From Pseudomonadota bacterium (GTDB lineage: Bacteria > Pseudomonadota > Gammaproteobacteria > Acidiferrobacterales > UBA6901), in NCBI GenBank assembly GCA_021819085.1, contig JAKASJ010000022.1, positions 1 through 57,755 of the forward strand: 57,755 nt of DNA. The letters are read 5' to 3'. Positions 1 to 9,189 of this stretch are shown here, piece after piece. Each line of letters opens with the position of its first letter. The stretch's first letter is position 1. The notes under the pieces were generated by a model. That model was not told the origin of the DNA. It saw only the letters and a program-made list of their open reading frames with translations, and ran no database searches. The position numbers were made by a program, and so were the translations under genes.

Positions 1-359
1 TTAAAGAGGCGGTAGTAGAAATCAAGCGTTCCGCTGCCGCTTTCGCGTACCACCCGGTCCTGGATATAGCCGTTTATGGCGCTGCCTGCCCCGAGGTCGA
101 TCGTAAAGGGCTCGAGCACATCCTGAACCACCGTGCCCGAGAGGGCAGGATCGAGTGCCACCGAGGTGCCGGAGAGCAGGGCGCTCGACCCGGGGGCGAT
201 GAGGGCGGCCTGGGCCGTGGCGGCGAGGGCGGTGCCGGCGCACAGCAGCGCGGCGCACAGCAGCGTGCGCCGCGCTGGCGCGCGCGCTGCAGGGGGTGCG
301 CTGCCTGCCCGCTCCGGCCGGTTCAGGATGCTGCGGGTGATCGGTTCAGGGGTATGCAT
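1..359 (-). CDS. Exported protein of unknown function, C-terminus cut by window edge
   Basis: The reading frame is open from an ATG at 359 to the left edge (119 codons seen), so the 3' end is missing. GAGGAG lies about 7 bases before the ATG. After a long basic N-region of about 28 residues comes a hydrophobic Ala/Leu stretch (TLLCAALLCAGTALAAT) that looks like a signal peptide. The visible mature part is small-residue rich and beta-like, ending in GSGTLDFYYRLF. I do not recognise the family; the pattern resembles secreted hypothetical proteins with repeated beta strands. Export is inferred from the signal sequence only. Confidence 0.6.
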   Translation of the reverse strand, partial: MHTPEPITRSILNRPERAGSAPPAARAPARRTLLCAALLCAGTALAATAQAALIAPGSSALLSGTSVALDPALSGTVVQDVLEPFTIDLGAGSAINGYIQDRVVRESGSGTLDFYYRLF

Positions 360-396
360 GGGGGTCTCCTCAGTAGGGGTTCTTTTGCGCTGATTT

Positions 397-708
397 CTAT
401 TTATTGCGATAGCGGAATATCTTCAGTTTCTCTTCGTCCATCTCGCCCGGGTCGGCGGCCAACGCCATGTCCTCCTGGTTACGACCCTTTCCGCTCGCTG
501 CTGCCTGGATCCCCGATCCCTGGGGTGAGAGCAGGATATTCATCAGTTCGGTCATATGTCCGAACCGCTCTGTAACTCCGCTCTCCGGAAATTCCACCAA
601 CCCAACGATTCGGTGCGGCTCGCCGATTTCTCGGCGGTAGATACGAATAACATAGCTCTCCATCGGTAGCACCGGCCTCGCTAGTTTCGGATACAGGGTG
701 GAGTCCAT
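397..708 (-). CDS. Small conserved-looking hypothetical protein (103 aa)
   Basis: This is a 103-residue soluble protein without a signal peptide or membrane segment. The N-terminal half (about residues 17-60) contains a beta-rich stretch, YVIRIYRRE then RIVGLVEF, followed by a helical segment FGHMTELMNILLS. The C-terminal 40 residues are charged and low in complexity. I recall similar short proteins annotated as hypothetical in several proteobacteria but cannot name a domain. The ATG at 708 has only a weak ribosome binding site; the internal ATG at 663 (MESYVIRI) is an alternative start. It lies 37 bases upstream of the exported-protein gene on the same strand and could be co-transcribed with it. 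Confidence 0.55.
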   Translation of the reverse strand: MDSTLYPKLARPVLPMESYVIRIYRREIGEPHRIVGLVEFPESGVTERFGHMTELMNILLSPQGSGIQAAASGKGRNQEDMALAADPGEMDEEKLKIFRYRNK

Positions 709-857
709 GTTCTTACTTATTGCTTACAGATTCGAAACTTCGTCTGTGCCGCGTGGGGCAATGAAGCGGCCGCAACGTAGCTACAGCTCGCGGCAGAGGC
801 CTATTCAGACAGGAGTTCGCGGGGCGGCATTCGGTCCGCCGGACAGGAAGAAAGCGG

Positions 858-2723
858 CTAGTGGCTTGTGCGCAATTGCTGATACAGGGCTTCGGTCGCC
901 GCTGAGGGGGCGATGCCCAGAACCACCGAAAGAATGAACCGGCATCGCCGGTACACCGACAACGCTTCGCTGCGCTGCCCGAGCCGCAGATGGCAAAGCA
1001 TCAGGTTCTGGTGCAGCTGCTCGGCCAGCTCATCGACTTCCAGTCCCTTGCGATAGCATTCGATGGCCTGTTCCCACCGGCGAAGCTGCTGCCAGCGGGC
1101 GCCAACGCTGACGATATGTCGCAGAAAGCGGCTGCGCAGGCGCTCGCGCAGGGAAACCGCCCATGACGCCTCGAACTCCCTGCCCAGAAAAGGTCCGTGA
1201 TACAGCTCTCGCACACGCAGCGCGAGCGCAGCCAGCGCCGCACCGTCCGGATCCGCCGCCGGATCCGCCATGATCGCTTCTGCCTTCGACAAAAGTCGTT
1301 CCAGCGCCCAGCTATCGACCCAGCAGATGCGGGGGTCCAGGCTGAGCTTGCGGTCGCGCAGAATCAGTGCCCGTTCATTCCCAAGCAGCCTGCGCAGCCG
1401 GTGGAGCGTGGTGTCGAACGCCTTGCGTGCGGCATCGCCTTCGGCATCGGGCCAGAGTGCCGCGGTGAGCGATTCTTCGCCTACGTCGCGCCCGCCCTGC
1501 GCGATGAGCACCTTGAGCAGTTCGAGCGGCTTATGCTGCGCCTTGCGTCTGGCGTATGAAAACTGGTCGTTGATAAGGAGCGTGAAGCGCCCAAGCGTGT
1601 ATATCTTGACCGGCCATGGCCAGCTCTCCACATGCACCGGCGATGCCACCGGCACCAGTCGCCGCAACTTCACCAATTCCTGGACATACCCGACATGCGT
1701 CCCCTGCTCCAATGCCTTGATGCAGAGCGCAGTCATCATCCGCGGCGACCACCACGAAAAATTCCGGTAACCATGACGGCAGGCGAGTTCAAATCCGAGG
1801 CGAAGATCGCCTTCCGAAACACTATTTCCCGGAAACCTGAGCGCGCCATAGCTGCGCACGAAAGCGCAAAGACAGGCAAGCTGAACGCTGCCCGAATCAC
1901 GCGCGATGTCCTGCACCCGGCGCAGCAGCGGCTCGGCTGCTTCCGGAATCCCGCGATCCACATGTACTTCCGCCGCCGACAGGCATGCCAGGGCTTCGAA
2001 AAGTGGAGCGCCGGCGCTGTTCGCCACGCGCAGCGCAGCCTCGGCCTGCTCCAGTGCCAGCGGCAGATCGCCGTCGGCCAGTGCGATCTGCGTGGCAAGC
2101 TGATGCAGATGGGCCGCTCCCAGCAGTCCCAGCTGCACCGGGTTCCTGCGTACCGCCTCCCAGGCACGATGCAGCCCCTGCCGGTCACCGAGCCCGAGGC
2201 AGGCGTTGACCTCCATCATCTGCAGGGCCCTGGACCAGGGCTGTGCGGCATGCCGAACAGCGACTGACTGGGCCTGGCGTATCGTCTCGAGGCATTCGGC
2301 GTGTGCGCCGAGTGCATCCTGGTGCATCGACTGCAGCAACGCCCACTGGAGCTGTACCCCGGGCAATGGACTGCGGCCGATGCCCTCAGACTGAAACCGG
2401 TCGATGAGCAGCGCCGCGCGCGCGGGTCGCCCAAAAAAGACGTCGTAGCGCAGCAGCCGCCGCGCCAGGATCAGCCGTGCCGGCGGCCGCAGAATATCGA
2501 GACCGTCACGCGCTCGCTCAGCCCATACCGCCAGCTGCGGATGATGCGGGAGGCGGAAGAACAGCGCGCTGAAAACCACCGCCGCGACGGAGTGCGCCGG
2601 GCTGCTGATGCTGTCGGCGGGCAGGCGGACCGCATCTGCGATGCACGGGTCGAGCGTTGCACACTCCCCACGTGCCAGTGCGGCCTCGATCCGTCTGGTT
2701 AAACTGCCGGAGTTTCCGTCCAT
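858..2723 (-). CDS. BTAD-type transcriptional regulator with N-terminal helical repeats, no ATPase
   Basis: The likely product is a 621-residue transcription factor. Residues 1-370 are helical, TPR-like repeat sequence. Around 380-470 lies a winged-helix DNA-binding domain (IYTLGRFTLLIN, then RRKAQHKPLELLKVLI, then FDTTLHRLRRLLG), of the OmpR/SARP kind. Residues 480-620 form a bacterial transcriptional activator domain (BTAD) of helical repeats (YRKGLEVDELAEQLHQNL and a tail like SEALSVYRRC). The NB-ARC/STAND ATPase usually found between such domains in large SARP or MalT-like proteins is absent. I chose ATG 2723, which has GAGG 11 bases upstream; a GTG at 2762 would add 13 residues. Targets are unknown; the two small minus-strand genes downstream are candidates by position only. 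Confidence 0.8.
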   Translation of the reverse strand: MDGNSGSLTRRIEAALARGECATLDPCIADAVRLPADSISSPAHSVAAVVFSALFFRLPHHPQLAVWAERARDGLDILRPPARLILARRLLRYDVFFGRPARAALLIDRFQSEGIGRSPLPGVQLQWALLQSMHQDALGAHAECLETIRQAQSVAVRHAAQPWSRALQMMEVNACLGLGDRQGLHRAWEAVRRNPVQLGLLGAAHLHQLATQIALADGDLPLALEQAEAALRVANSAGAPLFEALACLSAAEVHVDRGIPEAAEPLLRRVQDIARDSGSVQLACLCAFVRSYGALRFPGNSVSEGDLRLGFELACRHGYRNFSWWSPRMMTALCIKALEQGTHVGYVQELVKLRRLVPVASPVHVESWPWPVKIYTLGRFTLLINDQFSYARRKAQHKPLELLKVLIAQGGRDVGEESLTAALWPDAEGDAARKAFDTTLHRLRRLLGNERALILRDRKLSLDPRICWVDSWALERLLSKAEAIMADPAADPDGAALAALALRVRELYHGPFLGREFEASWAVSLRERLRSRFLRHIVSVGARWQQLRRWEQAIECYRKGLEVDELAEQLHQNLMLCHLRLGQRSEALSVYRRCRFILSVVLGIAPSAATEALYQQLRTSH

Positions 2724-3120
2724 GGAGGCGGCGGCCTCAATCGTCCGCACAGCACCGGACACGATGTCGGCGCTGCCGGTTCCAAGGCCACAGCCCGGCT
2801 GACGGGCGCTGCGCCCGCGCGGACAAGGGTTCGGAATTCACGCTGCTTTGAACAGCGGACAGGCGTGCCCCGGCACCCAGCATGCCGATGTCGGCCAAAT
2901 CTTTACTGCCCATTATTTTTATACCCCCGGCAGCGCCATCCGCTTTGTCAACGCGGATACCCCGTTCCTGCTTGTTATGCGCTGCTGATACCCTGGCTAC
3001 TCTTGCAACAATATATACAGTTTGGGCGCGTCCTGCACTGGTGGCGAAGCAAAGCCACCCCGGTTCCTGGTGCACCACCACGGTTAACGGGTTGTTTTCA
3101 ACGGAAATACCGCAGCAGTG
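2724..3120. other. Non-coding gap upstream of the BTAD regulator
   Basis: No convincing gene is seen. Reading the minus strand, an exact TTGACA (2951-2946) and a TATAAA (2923-2918) occur upstream of the regulator. Their spacing is 22 bases, too long for a standard sigma-70 promoter, so they are noted but not called. The rest of the stretch holds only short overlapping frames without recognisable motifs. Confidence 0.4.
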
Positions 3121-3735
3121 CTAGTCGGACCACCAGCTCCAGACAATGCGGCGCACCCTGTCGTGTGCATCCAGATCCATATCGATCTGGTAGGGTTCTA
3201 TCTCATATTCGTCCGGTGCGATGCGCGCGGCGTTCTCGACATCATACCGCAGCCGTTTGCGGTCCTGATAGGTCGGGGGCCCAAGAACCTGCAGAAAGCG
3301 CGAGCGCGCCTCACCCACGCGCAGGCCGTTTCTCAGGAGGTAACCCGGGCTGGTGACACTGACCCCGACCACGATCAGATTCGCCTTCCGGACTCCATTG
3401 CGCTCCGCAGGCACCTGCGACATCGCAAAGGCCAGCCCCGGAAAATACCAGGTTGTCCAATGAATGGCGGCCGACTCGCCCGAGCGCCGGTCGCCGTACC
3501 GGCCGAGGGCAGACGCGCGCCGCACGGGCTGGCCGAACCGGTCGACCAGCATCCTCTGGCTCACTTTGCGGCTCTGGTCGATCAGTCCGGGCAGGCTTGC
3601 CTGGAATACATCGTAACCGAACTGATCGAGACGCCCCTTTTGGTCCGGGGTCGGCGAATACGATTCCGCCCCTGCGCGCACGACACCTAAAGTAACAGTC
3701 AGAAAAACCAGCAAAAATAGACGCACTGCCGACAT
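3121..3735 (-). CDS. Periplasmic protein, possibly BamE/SmpA-like
   Basis: This is a 204-residue protein. It begins with a clear signal peptide (MSAVRLFLLVFLTVTLG, cleaved after about RAGA). The C-terminal half, about residues 130-204, has the order GLRVGEARSRFLQVLGPP, a strand RLRYD, then IDMDLDAHDRVRRIVW. This resembles the BamE/SmpA fold (turn, helix ending LG.P, strand, final strand with D..G/R-x-V). The start at ATG 3735 is preceded by GGAAG at about 5 bases; a longer frame to 3849 would hide the signal peptide internally. There is no lipobox Cys, so it is predicted to be soluble in the periplasm. The BamE resemblance is an inference and the exact function is unknown. Confidence 0.65.
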   Translation of the reverse strand: MSAVRLFLLVFLTVTLGVVRAGAESYSPTPDQKGRLDQFGYDVFQASLPGLIDQSRKVSQRMLVDRFGQPVRRASALGRYGDRRSGESAAIHWTTWYFPGLAFAMSQVPAERNGVRKANLIVVGVSVTSPGYLLRNGLRVGEARSRFLQVLGPPTYQDRKRLRYDVENAARIAPDEYEIEPYQIDMDLDAHDRVRRIVWSWWSD

Positions 3736-4067
3736 ATCTTCCCGAACTCCCGCCTGGGGACTGCTACGCGTGCGGCCTCCGCCCCAAACCGGCGGGGAGC
3801 GCCCGGCGCTTCGACCCTTGTCCCAAGAAGTATAGTCGACGTCCGGCATGACAACTTCGTGTCAATGCAGCAGGCCTTTCCGATTCCACCGGTCGACACC
3901 CGAGACAAGCAGATTGAGACAGGCAGGTGAAGCCGGAAGCCGAGGAAGGCATCCGGCCGGCTGGCAGGCTTTGGGTCAAAAGTCCGACCGGAAGCGAATC
4001 GCCCGCTGCCGGCCCGCCACGGGGCATGGAGCTTTCGTGCCATCGGCGGGCGAGTGCCGCCGCGCAC
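3736..4067. other. Non-coding gap, nothing recognisable
   Basis: The stretch lies between two minus-strand genes. It contains only overlapping GC-rich frames that are most likely chance. No promoter, repeat, tRNA or strong terminator was recognised. Confidence 0.4.
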
Positions 4068-4886
4068 TCACTCGTGGGTAAAGCCGGTGATGACCACCCC
4101 TCCGGATTTTTCGTCGCGCTCGAGTTGCAGCAGGTGGCGGGTCTCGGCTTCGTCCAGCAATTTGCTGAAGGTACGAAACCCGTAATAAGACTCGCTGAAA
4201 CCGGGTTTGCGGCGCTTGAGTGCCTGCTTGACCATGGAACCCCACACCTTCTCTTCACTGCCGCGCTCGCTGAACAGGGCCTCCACCGTCTCAAGAACCA
4301 GGTCGAGCGCCTGCTGTTTCCGGTCCTCGTCCTTCTCCCCGGATTTCTTCTCGGGCGTCGAGGGCTTCCTGTCCGCCGCGTGCCGCCGCGCTTTTTTCTT
4401 GCTCTCTTCCTCGCGTACGAGGTCGTCATAGAAAATGAACTCGTCGCAGTTAGCCACGAGCAGATCGGAAGACGATTGCTTGACCCCTACGCCGATAACC
4501 ACCTTGTTGTTTTCGCGCAGCTTGCTCACGAGCGGAGAAAAGTCGGAGTCGCCGCTGATGATCACGAACGTATCGACGTGGGATTTCGTGTAGCACAGGT
4601 CGAGCGCGTCCACGACCATGCGGATATCGGCCGAGTTCTTCCCGGACATGCGAACATGTGGAATCTCGATGAGTTCGAATGAAGCCTCGTGCATCGGCCC
4701 CTTGAACTCCTTGTAGCGCTCCCAGTCGCAGTATGCCTTCTTGACGACGATGTTGCCCTTGAGCAGCAGGCGCTCGAGAACCTTATCGATGTCGAACCGC
4801 GCATACTCCGCGTCGCGCGCGCCGAGCGCGATGTTCTCGAAGTCGCAAAACAGCGCCATGTTGCGCGTTTCAGTCTGTCCGGACAC
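4068..4886 (-). CDS. NYN-domain (PIN-like) RNase with C-terminal OST-HTH/LOTUS domain
   Basis: This 272-residue protein starts with an NYN/LabA domain (about residues 10-150). Acidic active-site candidates are FCDFENIA near the N-terminus, SADIRMVVDALD in the middle and IISGDSDFSPLV near residue 110. NYN domains have a PIN-like nuclease fold and act on RNA. After a Lys/Glu-rich linker (about 155-190) comes a LOTUS/OST-HTH domain (about 195-270: VWGSMVKQALKRRKPGFSES, YYGFRTFSKLLDEA), which binds RNA. The GTG start at 4886 is favoured by GGAGG four bases upstream; the ATG at 4859 lacks one. It lies 83 bases from the ABC exporter permease gene. Substrate RNA is unknown. Confidence 0.85.
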   Translation of the reverse strand: MSGQTETRNMALFCDFENIALGARDAEYARFDIDKVLERLLLKGNIVVKKAYCDWERYKEFKGPMHEASFELIEIPHVRMSGKNSADIRMVVDALDLCYTKSHVDTFVIISGDSDFSPLVSKLRENNKVVIGVGVKQSSSDLLVANCDEFIFYDDLVREEESKKKARRHAADRKPSTPEKKSGEKDEDRKQQALDLVLETVEALFSERGSEEKVWGSMVKQALKRRKPGFSESYYGFRTFSKLLDEAETRHLLQLERDEKSGGVVITGFTHE

Positions 4887-4969
4887 ACTGCCTCCATTGA
4901 AAGATGGTGAATGTTATGGCTCGAACCCGGGGCGCACCGCCGCACACAGATTGCCGCGGTCGCCGCTGG

Positions 4970-5743
4970 TCAGGAGCGCATCCCGTAGCCACGATCCAGA
5001 AGATACAGACTGATCGCGGCGAGGACCAGGATGAAGGCTATGATGATGCCATAGGACAGGTCGAGATTGATATCCGATATGCCCAGGAACCCGTAGCGAA
5101 AGGCATTGATCATGTACAGGATCGGGTTGCCGAGTGAAATACGCCGCCAGAACTCCGGAAGCATCTGGATCGAGTAGAAGATCCCGCCCAGGTAGGTGAG
5201 CGGGGTCAGCACGAACGTGGGCACGATGGAGATATCGTCGAAATTACGTGCGAAGATGCTGTTGATGAAACCGCCCAGCGAAAACAGCACCGCCGTCAGC
5301 AGCACCACGGACACTGACACCCAAAGGTTGTACACGTGCAGACGGCTGAAGAACAGCGACACCACGGTCACCACCCCTCCGACCACCAGCCCGCGAGCCA
5401 CTCCGCCCGCGATGAACCCGGACAGGATGATCCAGTTCGGCGTTGGCGACACCAGAATTTCCTCGACACTGCGCTGGAACTTGGCGCCATAGAACGAAGA
5501 GACGACGTTCGAATAGGAATTGGTAATGACTGACATCATGATCAGGCCGGGAACGATGAAGTCCATGTAGCGGACGCCTTCCATGGCATGGATCTGACGT
5601 CCGATAAGTCCGCCGAATATGACGAAATACAGCGAAGTGGTGATTACCGGGGGCAATATGGTCTGGATCCAAATGCGCGAAAAACGGACGACCTCCTTGT
5701 AGAAGATCGTACGGAATGCAACCAGTTTCTGGTCCAGCGTCAC
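4970..5743 (-). CDS. yadH: ABC-2 type transporter permease, YadH-like
   Basis: This is a 257-residue integral membrane protein with about six hydrophobic segments and the ABC-2 pattern seen in YadH/NodJ permeases (FYKEVVRFSRIW at the N-terminus, DFIVPGLIMMSVI, then PLTYLGGIFYSIQMLPEFW). It is expected to form the membrane part of an exporter with the ATPase encoded just upstream. The GTG start at 5743 overlaps the ATPase stop codon (GTGA), with GGAGAAGG upstream, indicating translational coupling. Substrate is unknown; the E. coli homologue pair yadG/yadH also lacks a firmly assigned substrate. The symbol is by similarity. Confidence 0.88.
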   Translation of the reverse strand: MTLDQKLVAFRTIFYKEVVRFSRIWIQTILPPVITTSLYFVIFGGLIGRQIHAMEGVRYMDFIVPGLIMMSVITNSYSNVVSSFYGAKFQRSVEEILVSPTPNWIILSGFIAGGVARGLVVGGVVTVVSLFFSRLHVYNLWVSVSVVLLTAVLFSLGGFINSIFARNFDDISIVPTFVLTPLTYLGGIFYSIQMLPEFWRRISLGNPILYMINAFRYGFLGISDINLDLSYGIIIAFILVLAAISLYLLDRGYGMRS

Positions 5744-6690
5744 GCCTGCCTTCTCCGGCCGGCCGCGCGGTGCTGCCTGCTGCCCTCCACCAGGCTCATG
5801 AAAAGCTGTTCGAGGCGGTTGGTCTTGTTCCTCATGCTGAGCACCTCGATGTTGCGAGCCGACAGGTCGGCGAACAGCTTGTTGATGCCGCTATCGCGCG
5901 AGATTTCCACCTCGAGGGTATGGTCATCGAGCATGCGGATATCATGCCCAGGCAGTGGCGGAAGCTGCATCAGAGGCATGCGCAGATCGAGAACAAAGGT
6001 TTCCGTATGCAGCTTGGCGAGAAGCTTCTTCATGGTCGTGTTTTCCACAAGCAGGCCATTGTCGATGATGGCAATGTGGCGGCAAAGGCTCTCGGCCTCC
6101 TCCAAATAATGCGTCGTAAGAATGATGGTCGTGCCGGCGGCATTGATCTCGTGCAGGAACTCCCACATGGAGCGGCGGATCTCTATGTCGACGCCTGCAG
6201 TGGGCTCATCCAGGATCAGGAGCCGGGGATTATGGATGAGCGCGCGGGCAATCATCATGCGCCGTTTCATGCCGCCTGACAGCGTGCGCACAGCATCGTT
6301 GCGCCGGTCCCACAGGCCGAGCCGGCTGAGATAGTATTCGGCACGCTCGAGCGCACGCCGCCGCGCGATGCCGTAATAGCCGGCCTGGTTCACCAGGATC
6401 TGGATGAGCGGCTCGAAAATATTAAGGTTGATCTCCTGCGGAACCAGCCCTATGCAGCTCTTCGCCTTGCTGAAGTCGGTATCGATGTCATGGCCGAAAA
6501 CGGACACCTTCCCGCCAGTCTTGGTCACCAGCGACGTGACGATGCCTATCGTGGTGGACTTTCCGGCGCCGTTCGGCCCCAGCAACGCAAAAAAATCGCC
6601 AGGATTCACATCCAGATCTATGCCCTTCAGAGCAGTGTAGCCGCTCTTGTAGGTCTTGGTGAGATTGCGAATGGACAGCGCTGGCGTCAT
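5740..6690 (-). CDS. yadG: ABC transporter ATP-binding protein, YadG-like
   Basis: This is the 316-residue ATPase of the exporter. Motifs in order are Walker A GPNGAGKSTT (about residue 40), signature LSGGMKRRM (about 140), Walker B LLILDEPTAGVD (about 160) and a switch His in LTTHYLEEAE. The extra 80 C-terminal residues after the core domain are typical of DrrA/YadG-type exporters. ATG 6690 has AGG four bases before it; ATG 6702 is an alternative adding four residues. The stop overlaps the permease start. Transcription diverges from the PAS-GGDEF-EAL gene at 6881, with about 190 bases of shared upstream DNA. Confidence 0.9.
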   Translation of the reverse strand: MTPALSIRNLTKTYKSGYTALKGIDLDVNPGDFFALLGPNGAGKSTTIGIVTSLVTKTGGKVSVFGHDIDTDFSKAKSCIGLVPQEINLNIFEPLIQILVNQAGYYGIARRRALERAEYYLSRLGLWDRRNDAVRTLSGGMKRRMMIARALIHNPRLLILDEPTAGVDIEIRRSMWEFLHEINAAGTTIILTTHYLEEAESLCRHIAIIDNGLLVENTTMKKLLAKLHTETFVLDLRMPLMQLPPLPGHDIRMLDDHTLEVEISRDSGINKLFADLSARNIEVLSMRNKTNRLEQLFMSLVEGSRQHRAAGRRRQA

Positions 6691-6880
6691 TGTACCTGTC
6701 ATCTCCGCTGGCGGCTGGCGGGCGCCCGGAAATTTAGAGTCATTGTAGCACAGCGACCGCGCTCCACGCTGAGTCCGCGTGCTAGCGCAGCGCGCACGCA
6801 GGTGTAAAATAGCCTGACGCGCGGTTCAACCTGAAACCGGTGCCATCCTCAAATCGCACCCAGGGCTGTCTTCCATCGGC

Positions 6881-8764
6881 ATGACGATCCGTTCCAGAAC
6901 CAGGTTCATTGCCGCCTATCTCGCGCTGCTTGCGATGTGGTTGGCGGTCGCGACGTTCTCCGCCACGCGTGCCGCGCGCACCGCGGTTGCCGCGCTTTCT
7001 GCGGGCATCTTCACGGTTCTGGCGGCACTCGGCTTCCGCATGCTACCGCGTCCTGCCGGCCAGGCACAGCAGCGCAGGCTTGCACTGTTCCCGGAACGCA
7101 ATCCGGATCCGGTACTGGCCCTGTCTGCGGACGGACAGGTGATCTACTCCAACGCCGGCGCCAGGGAAATGCTGAAGGATCTGGGCGGCAAGGAGGAAGA
7201 CATCCACGAACTGCTGCCGACGGATGTGCGACAGCGCCTCGAGGCCGTGCGCGCCCTGCCCTCTGCCACACAGGTCTGGGAGTACCCCAAGAGCAATCAC
7301 GTACTTGCCTGCAGCATCCACTTTCTCGCCGACCAGGACGAATTTCACGCTTATATCACCGACATCACCCGTCACAGCCGCGTCGAGGCACGGCTGTCGC
7401 ACCAGGCACACCACGACACTCTGACCGGACTGCCCAACCGCAGACAGTTCCAGGAGCGCATCGAGCAGGTGCTGGCGGCGAGCGCCGGCGGCCGGCGCCT
7501 GGCGGTGATCCTGATGGATCTGGACCGATTCAACGTCATCACACGCAGTCTTGGTCACGGCGTTGGTGACGGCCTGCTGCAGGCGGTAACCGCACGCCTT
7601 GAGCACCTGCTCGTCGAGGAGCGGGCCATGAGTGCCGATGCGACGCTTTACCGCTTCGAGGCGGATGTGTTCGCCATCCTCGTTCCCGGATTCACCGAGC
7701 CCCAGATCCCGCTGCATCTGGCGGAGCGGATGCTTGCCGGCATACAGCTGCCGCTGTATGTGAACACACGCGAATATTTCGTCACCTTCAGTATCGGCGT
7801 CAGCATCTATCCGGTCGACGGCGAAGACGGCATCTCGCTGCTGCGCAATGCCGACACGGCAATGCAGCGGGCCAAGCAGCTTGGTGGAAACAATCTCCAG
7901 GCCTATTCCCAGGAAATGAATGCGCGCGCCGCCGAGTCTCTGTCACTCGAAAATTACCTGCGGCACGCCATGGAGCACAACGAGCTGCGCCTGCATTTCC
8001 AGCCGGAAATCGACACGCGCAGCGGGCAAATCACCGGCGTCGAAGTTCTGCTGCGCTGGACGCATCCGGAGCGTGGGGTAATCATGCCTTCCGAGTTCAT
8101 CCCGCTCGCGGAGGAAACCGGCATGATCGTTCCGATCGGGGAATGGACGTTGCGGGCTGCGTGCGCGCAAAGCAAGGCATGGAGCAGTGCGGGACTTGCG
8201 GCGCTAACCATGGCCGTGAACATTTCCGCGCGCCAGTTCCATCAGCAGGATCTTCCGGGTCTCGTAAGACGCATTCTGCAGGAAACCGGTCTTGATCCGC
8301 AAATGCTCGAGCTCGAGATCACTGAAGGCGTGGCCATGCAGGACGTCGAACACACACGCGCCACGCTCAGGCAGCTGAAAGACATAGGAGTCCGGCTGTC
8401 CATCGATGACTTCGGAACCGGATTTTCGTCGCTCAACTATCTGCGTCGTTTCCCGATAGACCGGCTCAAGATCGACCAGTCGTTCGTGCACAACCTCACC
8501 AGCGACGAGAATGATGCCGCCGTTACCCGCGCGATCATCGGACTCGCCCACAGCCTGAGGCTGAAAGTGATCGCTGAGGGAGTCGAAACCCCTGAGCAGC
8601 TCGTCCGGTTGCGCCGTGAGGGCTGCGACATGGTACAGGGCTACTACATGTACCGGCCGCTCAGCGCATCGGCGCTGGAAGAAGTTCTGCATGCGAAGCC
8701 TGCGCCATGGATGACACGAATCGATCCACAGCGGGCACCTGCTAACAGGCGCCCAGGTTCATAA
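6881..8764 (+). CDS. Membrane PAS-GGDEF-EAL protein, probably a c-di-GMP phosphodiesterase
   Basis: This 627-residue protein has two N-terminal hydrophobic segments (about 9-27 and 34-52), a PAS-like domain (about 77-165), a GGDEF domain (about 175-345) and an EAL domain (about 360-605). The cyclase motif is degenerate: EADVF occupies the place of GGDEF, so synthesis is unlikely. The EAL domain keeps the main catalytic features: EVLLRW (EVL in place of EAL), LEITEG, IDDFGTG, LKIDQSFV and VIAEGVET. The protein is therefore predicted to degrade c-di-GMP at the membrane, with the dead GGDEF possibly serving as a GTP sensor. It is divergent from the ABC exporter. The start codon lacks a strong ribosome binding site. 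Confidence 0.9.
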   Translation: MTIRSRTRFIAAYLALLAMWLAVATFSATRAARTAVAALSAGIFTVLAALGFRMLPRPAGQAQQRRLALFPERNPDPVLALSADGQVIYSNAGAREMLKDLGGKEEDIHELLPTDVRQRLEAVRALPSATQVWEYPKSNHVLACSIHFLADQDEFHAYITDITRHSRVEARLSHQAHHDTLTGLPNRRQFQERIEQVLAASAGGRRLAVILMDLDRFNVITRSLGHGVGDGLLQAVTARLEHLLVEERAMSADATLYRFEADVFAILVPGFTEPQIPLHLAERMLAGIQLPLYVNTREYFVTFSIGVSIYPVDGEDGISLLRNADTAMQRAKQLGGNNLQAYSQEMNARAAESLSLENYLRHAMEHNELRLHFQPEIDTRSGQITGVEVLLRWTHPERGVIMPSEFIPLAEETGMIVPIGEWTLRAACAQSKAWSSAGLAALTMAVNISARQFHQQDLPGLVRRILQETGLDPQMLELEITEGVAMQDVEHTRATLRQLKDIGVRLSIDDFGTGFSSLNYLRRFPIDRLKIDQSFVHNLTSDENDAAVTRAIIGLAHSLRLKVIAEGVETPEQLVRLRREGCDMVQGYYMYRPLSASALEEVLHAKPAPWMTRIDPQRAPANRRPGS

Positions 8765-9189
8765 GTATCCCACACCCGCGGCGGGGGCCTGTGCGGATCC
8801 TCGGGCTGCGGCATCCCAGCAGTCCTGCAATGCGCCCCGCATCCCCCGTCCGATTCGCCCGGCACATCGCATACATTCCCCGGACTGGAGCAGCCTCTTA
8901 GACAAATCGCCGGCCGCACGTCGGGCCGGACACGAATTTCGCCCCGAACTGGTCATCGCGGGAAGTCTGTGTGCGGTTCACGCCCTCCCCGTTCGGATCG
9001 ACCGGCCGCGGACCGCGGTGACTGCCGCCGCGCGACAGGCCCCGGAACAAGCCACGCGGGACCGGAAATGGCGATTCCGTTGTGAGGAATGGACGAACCG
9101 GCCAAATTACACGCCGAATGGCATGGGCGCAGGCTTACCTCCCCGGACAATCAACGGTATAACTAATAATAATATGAGGATGAAACGAC
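8765..9189. other. Non-coding gap before the PilZ gene
   Basis: No gene is supported. The last 40 bases before the PilZ start are notably AT-rich (TATAACTAATAATAATATG) and include a TATAAC that could be a -10 box, but no matching -35 was found. A ten-codon frame starts at 9174 and overlaps the PilZ start; it may be chance. Confidence 0.35.

Noticed and set aside
2918-2951. TTGACA and TATAAA upstream of the BTAD regulator
   Set aside because: Spacing of 22 bases is outside the sigma-70 range.
4918-4940. GGGTTCGAGCC-like sequence resembling a tRNA T-arm on the minus strand
   Set aside because: The flanking bases do not form the T-stem, acceptor or anticodon arms.
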